A DNA stretch of 64,000 nucleotides from Nannocystis punicea (GTDB lineage: Bacteria; Myxococcota_A; Polyangia; Nannocystales; Nannocystaceae): positions 8,468,001 through 8,532,000 of the forward strand of contig NZ_CP114040.1 of the NCBI RefSeq assembly GCF_026965555.1. Direction: 5' to 3'. Both the position numbers and the translations under genes were made by a program. The notes beneath the pieces were generated by a model. That model did not search any database, was not told the DNA's origin, and saw nothing but the letters and a program-made list of their open reading frames with translations. Shown piece after piece: positions 34,105-46,082 of this stretch. Position 1 is the first letter of the stretch. Each line of letters starts with the position of its first letter.

Positions 34105-34962
34105 TCACGGGTCGATCGGGTCGCCCCAGAAGGCGACGCCGCCGAAGCCGGCGAGGCCATCCTCCTCCTCGCCGACCAGGACCTCGTTGAGCAGCTCGCC
34201 GCCGAAGCCGACGCCCTCGAGGCGCGCGCCGACCTCGATGCCGGTCACGGTCCACTTCGGCTCCTCGTCCTTGTACAGCGTCGCCGGGTCGAACGAGCCG
34301 TTCAGGCCGGGCGGCAGCAGTTTGACGCGCAGCTGGGCCGAATCGGCGTCGAACAGCTGCAGCACGGCGTCGCGGTGCTCGTCGAACTCGAGGCCGTCGG
34401 TGACGAAGTCGAAGCCGACGTCGATCTCGAGGCGGTCGACACATTCGCCGCCGAAGCCGTCGCTCTCGTGGTCGGGGTTGAACTCCGAGTCGATCCAGCG
34501 CACCTCGCCGCCCTCGTAGCGCAGCTCGACGGTGAGCGGCAGCGTGACCCCGCGCCACATATCGGACAGCGACAGCGGCTCCTCGCTGAAGGTCAGGAGG
34601 GTCTCGCGCGGGCCCAGCTTGTCCGCCAGGAACGCCTCGGCCGTGATCCCCAGGGGCGTCTCGGCGTCGACCGCGAGCACCGACGGAGTGTCGATGCACG
34701 CCGGGCCGTCCTCGCCGACCGGGCCGGTGGTGTCGCCCTCGGTCGTCGTGTCGCCCTCGGTCGTCGTGTCGCCCTCGGTCGTCGTGGCCGTCGGGTCGGG
34801 GACATTCTCGGTCGGATCGCCGGGCGGATCGGTCGCCGTCGAGTCGGTGTCGGTCTCGGTGTCGGGCGCGTCGGTCGTGCTGTCGATCGGGGCCTTGTCG
34901 GGGTTGCAGGCGAACAGCACCGCCAACGACAGCGCCATGGGGGAAAGGATGTGCTTGGTCAT
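34105..34962 (-). CDS. Thr/Asp-rich lipoprotein with TTEGD tandem repeat
   Basis: 285 residues. The signal MTKHILSPMALSLAVLFACN has lipobox VLFAC, so Cys19 is predicted to be lipidated. A disordered acidic linker follows, including three exact 18-base tandem units (about 34730-34783) encoding TTEGDT. From about residue 85 it is a globular acidic domain with many beta strands (VELRYEGGEVRWIDSEF, ECVDRLEIDVGFDFVTDGLE). The type matches the TTG/TTE-linker surface lipoproteins typical of Nannocystis-like myxobacteria. Function unknown. Confidence 0.85.
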   Translation of the reverse strand: MTKHILSPMALSLAVLFACNPDKAPIDSTTDAPDTETDTDSTATDPPGDPTENVPDPTATTTEGDTTTEGDTTTEGDTTGPVGEDGPACIDTPSVLAVDAETPLGITAEAFLADKLGPRETLLTFSEEPLSLSDMWRGVTLPLTVELRYEGGEVRWIDSEFNPDHESDGFGGECVDRLEIDVGFDFVTDGLEFDEHRDAVLQLFDADSAQLRVKLLPPGLNGSFDPATLYKDEEPKWTVTGIEVGARLEGVGFGGELLNEVLVGEEEDGLAGFGGVAFWGDPIDP

Positions 34963-35659
34963 GATGTAGGCTCAGGTTAGTGGTTAAGCAGCGAGCGGAA
35001 GCAAAATGACGATAGCATCTGGCCACCGGGGGGTGCAAACATCCATCGACGTGATCGATGCCTCAGCAGGGCCCTGTCAGCCCCTGCATTTGCGCGGAGG
35101 TGCGCGCCGACGATCGCACCCGGAGCTCGTGCCCACCGCGACGTTTCGGCCATACCGCGGCACAAATGTCGCAGCGGCCACGGCCGCCGCCTCGTCCACC
35201 AGCGGCGCCGTCTACCACCATTCTCGGTCGAGCTCGCCGCGTCGGGTCCGTTCATCATGACGCGTCCCTCGGTGTCGAAGCTATGTACATTGTCGTCGAC
35301 CCGGCCGGATCACTCACAAGGGTCTCGGCATTGACCCGAAGCTCCGGATCGTCAGTGCCGCGAATCACCCGGCTCGTCTCCGCACCCGCGCGGGCGCGCG
35401 AGCGGACGCAGGACTTCTGGTCGTTCGATCGGTCGTCGCGCGTGGTCGACCCCCTTCCACCGCGGCCGCCGCACGCGCGCGCGAGCCAGCCGGCGAGCTC
35501 GCTACGCGACGACCGGCCAGGGAGCGAACCGCGAAGATCGTCTCCGAGGCCCCCTGGAGCGTCCAGGACCGCCGCCGGCATCGGCGCCGAGCGGGGATGA
35601 GTCCGAGCATTTTCGCGCACGGCGCGCTCGAGCCGAGCGTGGTGCTACCTCTGAATTGC
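34963..35659. other. Divergent intergenic region
   Basis: Nearly 700 bases between two divergent genes. The first 60 bases upstream of the lipoprotein are less GC-rich (TTAGTGGTTAAGC, GCAAAATGACGATAGC) and probably hold its promoter. An alternative start for the hydrolase lies at 35597. No other gene was seen. Confidence 0.5.
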
Positions 35660-36541
35660 ATGCTCCGACGAATCGCAGGACTCGCGCTCCGCCGCTCGCT
35701 CCGGGTCGCGGTCGGTCTGGCGATCGGGTCGGCGTATTGGGCGCCGGCGATCGCGACGGCCGAACAGCCGGAGGTCGTCGAGTTTCCCTCGGCCGATCGG
35801 CAGCGCACCCCGCTCGCGGGGTATCTCTACAAGCCCGCCGGTCGCGGGCCGTTCCCCGCCGTCATCGCCCTGCACGGCTGCGGCGGGCTGTTCGCTCCCC
35901 GCGCGCCCGGGCACCTGTCGTCGCGCCACGATGACTGGGCCGACCGGCTCGTCCGCCAGGGCTATGTCGTGTTCTTCCCCGACAGCTTCGGTCCGCGCGG
36001 CGTCGAGAGCGTGTGCAAGATCCGCCCGCGCCCGGTGACGCTCGACCACCGCGTCCGCGACATCCAGGGCGCGATCGCCTGGCTCTCGCGCCGCTCGTTC
36101 GTCGACCCCGAGCGCATGGCGCTGCTCGGCTGGTCGCACGGTGCCACCACTGTCATGACCTTCGCCGGCAGGCGGCGCTCACGGGACGCCGACGTCCGGC
36201 TCGCGGTCGCGTTCTACCCCGGGTGTCGGCGCTTCCTCGACGATCCGAGCTGGCGGCCGAGGATCCCGCTGACCATCCTGATCGGTTCCGCCGACGACTG
36301 GACTCCGGCCGAGCCGTGCCGCCGGCTGGCGCAGCGTTTCCCCAAGCGGATCGAGCTGGTCGAGTATGCGAACGCGGTGCACGGCTTCGACGCGCCCGCC
36401 CAGCAAGTCCATCTGCTCAGGGGCCTGGCGTTCACCCCCTCGGGCAGCGGCGAGGCGCACGCGGGCACCGAGCCGGAGGCGCGTCGCCAGGCGATCCGCG
36501 ACGTCAAGATGCAGCTCGACGAGGCCTTCGAGCGCGACTGA
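35660..36541 (+). CDS. Secreted dienelactone hydrolase-like protein
   Basis: 293 residues from ATG 35660, chosen because it gives a standard signal peptide (MLRRIAGLALRRSLRVAVGL, ending AIATA). An ATG at 35597 would put 21 extra residues before it. The alpha/beta-hydrolase core shows PAVIALHGCGGLF as the oxyanion loop, then a nucleophile elbow GWSHGATTVM with Ser, and a late NAVHGFD His loop. An acid probably lies in IGSADDWTP. These features place it in the dienelactone hydrolase family, esterases of unknown substrate here. Export is predicted to the periplasm or outside. Confidence 0.88.
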   Translation: MLRRIAGLALRRSLRVAVGLAIGSAYWAPAIATAEQPEVVEFPSADRQRTPLAGYLYKPAGRGPFPAVIALHGCGGLFAPRAPGHLSSRHDDWADRLVRQGYVVFFPDSFGPRGVESVCKIRPRPVTLDHRVRDIQGAIAWLSRRSFVDPERMALLGWSHGATTVMTFAGRRRSRDADVRLAVAFYPGCRRFLDDPSWRPRIPLTILIGSADDWTPAEPCRRLAQRFPKRIELVEYANAVHGFDAPAQQVHLLRGLAFTPSGSGEAHAGTEPEARRQAIRDVKMQLDEAFERD

Positions 36542-36598
36542 TTCGGCTCACCGATCGGACGAGTCGTCGCGGGATCGACGATCTCGGCCATGGTAGGA

Positions 36599-36810
36599 AC
36601 GCTCGTGCTCGGGCCACCACGGCGATTCGTTTCCTCGGTGCGGTTCACGGGTACCGAGTCGTTCTGGCGCTCGCTCGCGCCGGGGTCCTAGCGATCTCGT
36701 TCACGAATCATGTGACCACGTCCCGGCCATGCCGGCGACGACGCGCCGTCGCCGGCTCACCCGCCGTGGCAAAGAACGCTCGCGCTCGAGCCGCCTCGGC
36801 GATTCGTCGT
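36599..36810. repeat. Degenerate direct repeat pair
   Basis: GAACGCTCGTGCTCGGGCCA (from about 36598) and GAACGCTCGCGCTCGAGCCG (from about 36775), each followed by a CGGCGATTCGT block, lie 177 bases apart, with a weaker third copy near 36660. They fill the gap between the hydrolase and the propeller lipoprotein; no gene was seen. Confidence 0.5.
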
Positions 36811-36829
36811 CCTGACGGCGCTACCGCCC

Positions 36830-38250
36830 TCAGGGCTCGCACGCGACCGGCTGCGGCTTGACTGCGATCACGTTGGTGTTGGCGCTGATCCCGAAGTCGA
36901 TGAGCCCCGTCAGCGTCCGGGTGGCGAGGTCGATCTCGTAGACCCGTCGTTGCCCGGGATGTCGCCGGTCGGCACGTAGGCGCGCGCGTCGTCGAGGCTG
37001 ATGTCGACGTCGCGCGGGTCGGCGCCGGCCGGCAGCGCCAGGCTGGTGGTGGTCAGCGAGCCGGTGTCGATGAAGTGCACCGTCGAGTCGTCCTCGCAGG
37101 CGACCACCACCAGCGCGCCGTCCGACGTGATCTCGATGCCCCATGGGTCGTTGCCGACCGACACGCTGGCCTGCACCTCGAGGGTCGCAGCGTCGAGCAC
37201 GTGGACGACGTCGAGCCCGCGGTCCGTCACGTACAGGGTCGAGCCGGAGGGATCGACCCGCAGGTCCCACAGCGAATCGCCGAGCGGCTTGCTGGTCATC
37301 GCCTCGGTGACCGGATCGAAGCGGATCAGGTTGCTCTCGTACCAGTCGACCAGGTGCACGATCCCGGTGCACGGGTCGAGCGCTGTCTTGCCGCCCTCCA
37401 TCCCGGGCGGCACCGCGATCGCCTCGATCACCGAGTAGCTCGCGGTGTCGATCAGCACCAGCGCTGCGCTGTCGCGCGCGCTGACGTAGGCGCGCGAGCC
37501 GTCGGCGTTGAACAGCACGTCGACCGCGTACTCGCCCACGCCGGCCAGACCGATCTCCTGCGCCAGCTGACCGCTCGCGGCGTCGATCACCTTGACGCCG
37601 TCGCCGACCGCACCGACGACCCACACCTCCGCGCCGTCGGGCTTGATCGTCGCGTCGTACGGGTAACTGGCGTGCGGCAGCAGGTCGACCGGCGCGCCGA
37701 CGACCTGCTGCGTCTGCGGATCGAAGATCACCAGCGAGTTGTTGCCCGACATCCCTGCGTAGCCGAAGCCCTCCTCGACTGGTTCCCCCGTGTCGTCGCC
37801 GGTCGACGAGCTCTCGCCCGTGTCGGTGCCCGTCGTGGTCGTCGTCGTCGTGGTCGTCGTCTCGCCCGTCGTGGTCGTCGTGTCGCCAGTCGTGCTGGTC
37901 GTGGTCGTCGTCTCGCCCGTCGTGCCCGTCGTCTCGCTCGTCGTCGTGCCCGTCGTGCTCGTCGTGCTCGTCGTCGACTCGCCCGTGGTCTCGGTCGCCG
38001 ACACCTCTCCTGTCGTCGGGTCGGTGGTCCCCGTCGTGGTGGTCCCGGTCGTCGTGGTGCCGGTGGCGGTCATCCCGGTCGTCGTGGTGCCGGGCTCGGT
38101 CGGCGTGACGTCGCCGGTCGTGGTGGCGTCCACACCGGTCGTCGAGCCGGTCGAGGTGGACTGGCCGTCGCTGTCGGTGGCGACGACCGTATCGTCGCCG
38201 CAGGCCGCCGCGAGGGCGACGGAGAGGATGAGAGATCGATGAACGCGCAT
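36830..38250 (-). pseudogene. TTG-linker YVTN beta-propeller lipoprotein, frameshifted near its end
   Basis: The signal MRVHRSLILSVALAAACGDD has lipobox LAAAC. A long Thr/Gly linker of TTTTG and TTG units (about residues 25-150) leads into a propeller domain: YPYDATIKPDGAEVWVVGA, YAVDVLFNADGSRAYVSARD, SLWDLRVDPSGSTLYVTDRG. In the starting frame the protein stops early at 36910, after GDIPGNDGSTRSTSPPGR. In another frame the propeller continues naturally as VYEIDLATRTLTGLIDFG to a stop at 36830. One G missing in the CGGGT at about 36942-36946 explains this. It is either a real single-base deletion or a read error; the loss affects only the last blade. Related to the propeller at 1-748. Confidence 0.8.
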
Positions 38251-40701
38251 GGCCTACCTCTGGGGCGCCAAGCATAGGGCGCCGGCGCCGGCGATGGGGA
38301 GGCGCGAGGCATCGATCGATCGCGCGGCGCGCGAGACGTCGGAACCACGCGTCTCGGGGATCCGTCCACGCGAACCGCGAGTCGCGCGGGACACGTGCGA
38401 CTTGCAGTTCGGGCTCGCGCTGCTGCGAAGCACGCATGGGGCCGAGAGGACCCGCGCGGCCGCTCGAGTCGTCGTCTGCGGGCCTCTCCTTCGTGAGCGA
38501 TTCCTTCCGCCGGCTCCTCGGCCTAAGGTCCGGAGATGCCGAGAACTCGACGTTCCGTGAGCCCCTGCCTCGCCCTGCTCCTCGCGGGCGCGCCGTCGAC
38601 GGCGTCGGCCGGCGAGCCGCTGCACGAGCCGTTTCGGGTGATGACGTACAACGTCCGGCAGGTCAACCCCGCCGACACCGGCGCGTACACCTGGGAGAAC
38701 CGCAGCCCCGGCGTGATCGAGGTGATCGCGGACAACGACCCCGACATCTTCGGCGTGCAGGAGTCGAGCAGCGAGGTCATCCAGAACGACCTCGTCGCCG
38801 CCTTTGACGCCACTTACGATCGGTTCCAGCCGACCAATGGCAGCCCGAAGACGATCTTCTTCCGCCGCGCTCGCTTCGAGCGCCTGGTAAGCCCGCCCGA
38901 GGACGGCCAGGGCAACATCGGCATCCCCAACCCTTACCCCGAGGATCACGCCTGCTTCCCCAACGCCAGCGGTCGGACCGCGGCGTGGGTCAAGCTGCGC
39001 GACCTCGTGTCCGGGCGCGGCTATCTGATCGTCAACGCTCACGTCGCGCACGGCAGCGCCTGCCACGAGGCCCGCAACCTCGCCGCGGACGCCCTGCACG
39101 CGCTGATCGCCGCGCAGTCGGAGGGGCTCGGCGTGGTCCTGATCGGCGACCTCAACTCCGATCCGCAAGCGGACGGCGCCTCGAGCCAGGACGACATCGT
39201 CGAGCTGCTCGAGGCCCCGCAGCCCGGTTATCGACTGGCCCGCTCGGCCCGCCACACCGGCAACACCTCCGCCGACACCGCCACCTTCAACAGCGCGTGG
39301 AAGGGCCCGAGCGACAACGACTCGCGCCTCGACTACATCTTCACCCGGATCGACGACGCCACCACCTATCATCAGAGCATCGACCGGCGCGAGGTCGACG
39401 GCATCACTCCCTCGGATCACTTCGCGGTGCTGGCGACGATCCGGACCGCGCCGTTCAGCCCCGACCCGCTGATCGACGATCGCGGCGACGCACCCGGGGC
39501 CTCGCTCGCGTTCGCCGACGTCACCGGCGACGGCGCGGCCGACAAGCTGGTCTGGGACCCCGACGGCGACGCCCTCCTGCGCGTCTATGCCAGCGACGGA
39601 GCCGGCCAGTTCGGCGAGCCCGTCGTCGGCGACGTCGTCGACGGCGGCCTGTGGTTCGCCGACGTCGACGGTGACGGCTGCGCCGATCGCATCGGCCGCG
39701 GCCCGGACTTCGCCCTCCGGATCGGTCACGCCCTGTGCGACGGCAGCTTCGGCGCCTCCGAGGCCAGCGGCGACGTCGTCGACGGCGCCGGCGCGCGCCT
39801 GTACTTCGCGCGCCTCGACGCCGACGCCTGCGCCGACCGCATGGCCTGGGACCCGGCCGCATCCGGCGGGCGGACGCGCGTCGCGCTGTCGCGTTGCGAC
39901 GGCGGCTTCCACCCGGAGCAGGTCAACGACGACGACGGCGCCAGCACCAACGACGACGCGCGGATGGACCTCGCGGACGTGAACGGCGACGGCCTCGCCG
40001 ACAAGATCGTCTGGGACCCCGAGGCGCTCGAGGGACGCACGCGGGTCCACGCCGGCGTCGGCGACGGCAGCTTCACCTTCCTCGTCGAGCACACCGGCGG
40101 GACCAGCGGCGTCGCCAGCTCGCGCTTCTTCCACGCCGACGTCGACGCCGACGGCCACGCCGACAAGCTGTTCTGGCGCCACAGCTTCCGCCAGGGCCAC
40201 CCGCAGCTGTACCTCGGCGGACCCGACGGCTTCGACGCGAACCCGATGATGGTCAACGCCGGTCCGAGCGAGTCCGCGGACAACCGCTACTTCCTCGCCG
40301 ACATCGACGCCAGCGGCTCGCACGACCTCATCGCCTGGGACGCCGGCAACGGCGGCGCGACCCGGGCCTACCTCGCCCTCGTGCACGCGCCCGCGCCCCC
40401 GGACCCGCCCCCCGACGACACCACGGGCGGCGAACCGGCGACGACCGGCGACGCACCGACGACCGGCGACGCGCCGACGACCGGCGCAAGTTCGGCGAGC
40501 ACCGACGGCGAGCCACCGACGACCGACGCAACCCCGCCCGCGACCACCGACGCCGCGAGCACGAGCGGCGCCAGCGACGGCGGCTCGGCCGACAGCAGCG
40601 AGACCGGCTGCGCCTGCACGCAGGGCGGGCGTCACGGACCCGCCGACGCCGCGCTGCTGCTGCTGCTCGCGCTCGGAGCACCCCGCCGGCGAGCAGGCCA
40701 C

Positions 40702-42852
<2,151 letters not shown>

Positions 42853-42952
42853 CGCGAGGAGCGGCTGCGCGCCGCCGAGGTCGAGGGCGCATGCGCGCGG
42901 CTCACTGGCCGGGCCCGATCGGAGACTATTGATACGTGGTCTCTGCCGTTAT

Positions 42953-43003
42953 GCGGAATCGCCGCCGTCTTTCCTGACCCAGGACAGGGGGCGGCGTTTC
43001 CGC
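42953..43003. repeat. Hairpin 1 upstream of IS66 genes
   Basis: GCGGAA-T-CGCCGCC (42953-42966) pairs with GGCGGCG-T-TTCCGC (42990-43003), 13 of 14 positions complementary, around a loop that itself contains CCTG/CAGG. Confidence 0.75.
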
Positions 43004-43013
43004 TGTGTTTCCA

Positions 43014-43042
43014 CCGACACCCGTTTCCAGCCCGGGTGTCGG
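43014..43042. repeat. Hairpin 2 upstream of IS66 genes
   Basis: CCGACACCCG and CGGGTGTCGG, perfect 10-bp arms with a 9-base loop. Confidence 0.8.
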
Positions 43043-43072
43043 CTTGCGGCGGCTCATGGCGGCAAAGCGAAA

Positions 43073-43138
43073 CCCTCGCAGACGACCGTTCCGAGCCAGA
43101 AAACGCGGGAACCGGGGTTGGGGGGTCGTCTGCGAGGG
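43073..43138. repeat. Hairpin 3 upstream of IS66 genes
   Basis: CCCTCGCAGACGAC (43073-43086) and GTCGTCTGCGAGGG (43125-43138), perfect 14-bp arms with a 38-base interior. It ends about 100 bases before the tnpA start. Confidence 0.85.
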
Positions 43139-43241
43139 TCGCGCAGAACTCGGTGACGGAGTCCGGCGATACCGTACGGCTCGACTTCAGGCCGAGGACG
43201 ATCCGCGAGCGGGTGGAGCTCTGGCGAAGGAAGTGGGGCCT

Positions 43242-43556
43242 ATGACGACGCAGGAGCGCTGGCGGGCCCACGTGGCCGCGTGGAAGTCGAGCGGCCTGTC
43301 GTGCAGGGCCTACGCGGCGAAGGCCGGCATCAACCAGCGGACGCTGACGTGGTGGAAGTCGAAGCTGGCGAGCGCTGGCGCGATGGGGCCAGCGCCGGCG
43401 AGCTTCGTCGAGGTGACGGAGCAGCTGACAGCGCCGGCTGCAGCCGACGTCGGCGTGATCGAGCTCGACATCGGCAGCGCGCGGATCCGGGTGCGCGGCC
43501 GGGTGGAGACCGAGGCGCTTGCGCGCGTGCTCGACGTGCTGGAGGCGCGACGATGA
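43242..43556 (+). CDS. tnpA: IS66 family accessory protein TnpA (HTH)
   Basis: 104 residues. The N-terminal half has the IS66 TnpA/TnpA-like HTH pattern RWRAHVAAWKSSGLSCRAYA followed by AGINQRTLTWWKSKL, and the C-terminal part ends in VIELDIGSARIRVRGRVETE. IS66 TnpA is a DNA-binding accessory factor needed for transposition. ATG 43242 gives the standard start; the frame is open upstream. Its stop overlaps the tnpB start by ATGA (43553-43556). Confidence 0.88.
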   Translation: MTTQERWRAHVAAWKSSGLSCRAYAAKAGINQRTLTWWKSKLASAGAMGPAPASFVEVTEQLTAPAAADVGVIELDIGSARIRVRGRVETEALARVLDVLEARR

Positions 43557-43897
43557 TCCCGACGTCGGTGCGGATCTTCGTCTGCACGCAGCCGCTCGAC
43601 ATGCGGCGCAGCTTCGATGGACTCGCCGCGGCGGCGAAGCAGGTGATCGGCGAGGACCCGCGGAGCGGCGCGCTGTTCGTGTTCACGAACCGGCGCTCGA
43701 ACCGCCTCAAGGTGCTGTGGTGGGACAAGAACGGCTACTGCCTGCTGTGCAAGCGGCTGCATCAGGCGCTGTTCCGGTTGCCATCAGCGAATGACTCTTC
43801 GGACAGGTCGGTGGTCGTCGACGGGCGCGGCCTCCACGAGCTACTGCGCGGCGTCGCCTCGGCACCACGACCGCGGCAGGCGCGAGATCGCTCTTGA
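43553..43897 (+). CDS. tnpB: IS66 family accessory protein TnpB (Orf2)
   Basis: 114 residues with the strongly conserved IS66 Orf2 signature: RIFVCTQPLDMRRSFDGLAA, then GALFVFTNRRSNRLKVLWWD and NGYCLLCKRLHQALFRLP. The C-terminal 25 residues are less typical (PRPRQARDRS). It is required together with TnpA and TnpC, by family knowledge. Translationally coupled to tnpA and 33 bases before tnpC. Confidence 0.93.
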   Translation: MIPTSVRIFVCTQPLDMRRSFDGLAAAAKQVIGEDPRSGALFVFTNRRSNRLKVLWWDKNGYCLLCKRLHQALFRLPSANDSSDRSVVVDGRGLHELLRGVASAPRPRQARDRS

Positions 43898-43930
43898 CTC
43901 CTGTGCTGCGGGGAGTATCAGAGAAAGGCC

Positions 43931-45583
43931 ATGAACGAGGCCGCCTACCGCCAGCTCGAAGCGCGAGCGAGCAAGCTCGAGGCGGTGGTCGACAGCCTCA
44001 GCGCGGAGCGCGAGCAGTTGGCGGCGGAGCGCGAGCGGCTCGCCGCAGAGCGTGAGCAGTACCGCAAGCTCTACCTGCAGACGCTCGAGCGGTGTGCGAC
44101 GCTCGAGCGGGGGATCGTCGCCAGCAGGCAAACCGAGCGGCACGCCGCGGACGACTCACAACTCGCACTGCAGGTCTTGGGCATGCTGCTCAGCCCCGAC
44201 GAGCAGGCGCCCACGCCCGACCTGTCCGAAGAGACCGATCCCGACGTGCCCGAGCGGGAGGGTACGCCGCGGCGGCCCTCGGGTCGGCGGAAGCTGCCAG
44301 AGCACCTGCCGCGGGTCGACATCGAGGTGCTGCCGCCTGAAGTGCAGCAGGAGGGCCTCGCTGCGTTCAAGCGGATCGGCGAGGAGGTCAGCGAGGTCAT
44401 CGAGCGCCGGCCGGAGTCGCTGGTCGTGGTCCGGCTCGTGCGGCCGAAATTCGTGCGCATCGCCGAAGACCTCGCCGATCCGTCGCCGGTGAAGATCGCC
44501 GAGTCGCCGGAGCGGCCGATCGAACGCGGGCTCGCCGGGCCCGGGATGCTCGCCGACACGATCGTCCGCAGATGGCAGGACCACACGCCGCTGAACCGCC
44601 AGCAGAGCATCTACGCCCGCGACGGCCTCGAGCTGTCGCGCTCGACGATCTGCGGCTGGCACGAGCAACTCGCCGACCTCGTCGAGCCGGTCGTGGAGGC
44701 GATGCTGCGCGATGCTCTCGAGGCGCCGTACCTGTGCACCGACGCGACCGGCGTCCTCGTGCGCGCGGAGGAGCAGTGCCAGCGCGCCCACTTCTGGGTC
44801 CTCGTCGCGCCCGAGCGCCACGTCCTCTACCGATTCTCGCACAAGCACGACAGCGCCGCGGTCGACCGCTTCCTCGCCGGCTACAAGGGCTACCTCGTCG
44901 CCGATGCTCACTCCGTCTACGATCATTTGTACAGCACAGGCGACGTCGTTGAAGTCGCGTGCTGGGCCCATGCGCGGAGGTACTTCTTCAAGGCGCTGAG
45001 CTCGGACCCCGAGCGGGCCGACCGCGGCCTGGCGCTGATCAAGGGGCTTTTCCGCGTCGAGCGTTCCATCAAGACCGCGCCGCGGAAGAAGCGCGAACTG
45101 GCCCGCCGCGAGAAGTCGCGGCCGATCGTCGATGCCTTCTTCGCGTGGTGCGACGAGCAGGTGGCCGAAGTCCTCGACGAGACGCCGATCGCTAGGGCGA
45201 TCCGCTACGCGCAGAACCAGCGCGCCGCGCTCACGCGCTTCCTCGACGACGGTCGCCTGCCGCTCGACAACAACGTGAGCGAGCGGAACCTCCGCCGCGA
45301 GGTCCTCGGCAGGAGGAACTGGCTGTTCCTCGGCAGCGACGAGGGCGCCCGCACCAACACGCTCTTCGTGTCCCTCCTGGCCAGCTGCCAGCTCCACGGC
45401 ATCGAGCCCTGGGCCTACCTGCGCGACCTCCTCTGCGTCCTGCCGTCCTGGCCCAAGACCCGCGTCCTCGAGCTCGCTCCCGCCTTCTGGAAGCAGGCCC
45501 GCCAGCAGGAGGACGCTCAGCAGCGTCTCGCCGCCAACGTCTTCCGCGCCGTCACGCTCGCCGACCATGCCCCGCCGGTATAG
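43931..45583 (+). CDS. tnpC: IS66 family transposase TnpC (DDE)
   Basis: 550 residues, full length. An N-terminal coiled coil (residues 8-60) is followed by the IS66 DNA-binding region and the DDE catalytic domain: first Asp in YLCTDATGV, second in YLVADAHSVYDHLY, and Glu in DNNVSERNLRREVLGRRNW. The C-terminal domain keeps the IS66 pattern NTLFVSLLASCQLHGIEPWAYL. No stop or frameshift is present and all three DDE residues are intact, so the element could be active. No second copy is seen in this window. Confidence 0.97.
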   Translation: MNEAAYRQLEARASKLEAVVDSLSAEREQLAAERERLAAEREQYRKLYLQTLERCATLERGIVASRQTERHAADDSQLALQVLGMLLSPDEQAPTPDLSEETDPDVPEREGTPRRPSGRRKLPEHLPRVDIEVLPPEVQQEGLAAFKRIGEEVSEVIERRPESLVVVRLVRPKFVRIAEDLADPSPVKIAESPERPIERGLAGPGMLADTIVRRWQDHTPLNRQQSIYARDGLELSRSTICGWHEQLADLVEPVVEAMLRDALEAPYLCTDATGVLVRAEEQCQRAHFWVLVAPERHVLYRFSHKHDSAAVDRFLAGYKGYLVADAHSVYDHLYSTGDVVEVACWAHARRYFFKALSSDPERADRGLALIKGLFRVERSIKTAPRKKRELARREKSRPIVDAFFAWCDEQVAEVLDETPIARAIRYAQNQRAALTRFLDDGRLPLDNNVSERNLRREVLGRRNWLFLGSDEGARTNTLFVSLLASCQLHGIEPWAYLRDLLCVLPSWPKTRVLELAPAFWKQARQQEDAQQRLAANVFRAVTLADHAPPV

Positions 45584-45782
45584 TCCGGACGCGCCCGCGC
45601 CGTCATGACGCGGTTCATCGTACAGTTACGTGCATGCTGCGATCCCGCGCTCGGTTCGCCGGCAGCCGAGCTGAACGCTATCCCCGGCGAAACCATTCCA
45701 GAAGCCCGAAAGTAATTGCCTGGACTTGAGACTCAGGACACTAGGAGCTCGAACCGCAGACAGGTCCCCAAATGCGTGCACG

Positions 45783-46082
45783 TCATGACCCAGGGCTGTC
45801 AGGCTCATCCGCCGAAACAAGCACATCTCCGACATTCAGCGTATGGGTTCCACTCATACGCTGAATGTTCATGAGCCGCGCGAGCGGCTCGACATGTGCC
45901 TTCCATCCCGCTCCTCGCACGCCGCCATATATCCTCCAGCGTCCCCCAGATGGATCGACAAGTTGAAGGCCTTGGGTGAGCTCGATCTCTGGCGCTCTTA
46001 GGACGACGGTCCAGATATCCTGTTGAAGAAACCAGCCCACAGGCGGATGGGTTCGCAACACTACAATCTGCACTTTTCTCAT
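45783..46082 (-). CDS. Small protein coupled to Tc toxin, possible immunity protein
   Basis: 99 residues from the ATG at 46082, which overlaps the stop of the BC toxin gene (ATGA). This position fixes the start and implies translational coupling. The protein is beta-rich with no signal peptide or membrane segment: VQIVVLRTHPPVGWFLQQDI, WTVVLRAPEIELTQGL, GGRWRIYGGVRGAG and GTHTLNVGDVLV. I do not recognise a family. A gene of this size just behind a toxin tip is the position of immunity genes in polymorphic toxin systems, so immunity to the C-terminal toxin is the leading inference. Its GC content is below that of the surroundings, as for the toxin tip. Confidence 0.72.
   Translation of the reverse strand: MRKVQIVVLRTHPPVGWFLQQDIWTVVLRAPEIELTQGLQLVDPSGGRWRIYGGVRGAGWKAHVEPLARLMNIQRMSGTHTLNVGDVLVSADEPDSPGS

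Larger units (their letters stand above)
42948..45609 (+). mobile_element. IS66-family insertion sequence (boundaries approximate)
   Basis: Contains the three genes diagnostic of IS66 elements in order (tnpA, tnpB, tnpC). Candidate ends are GTTATGCGG at 42948 and the complement of GTCATGACGG ending at 45609, which partly match each other, but no 8-base target duplication was found. The left boundary includes a stretch with three hairpins. It lies between a kinase gene and the toxin locus. Confidence 0.75.

Noticed and set aside
42853..43241. Integron attC-like site from the strong hairpins
   Set aside because: No GTTRRRY core sites or integrase gene were seen, and the hairpins sit beside IS66 genes.
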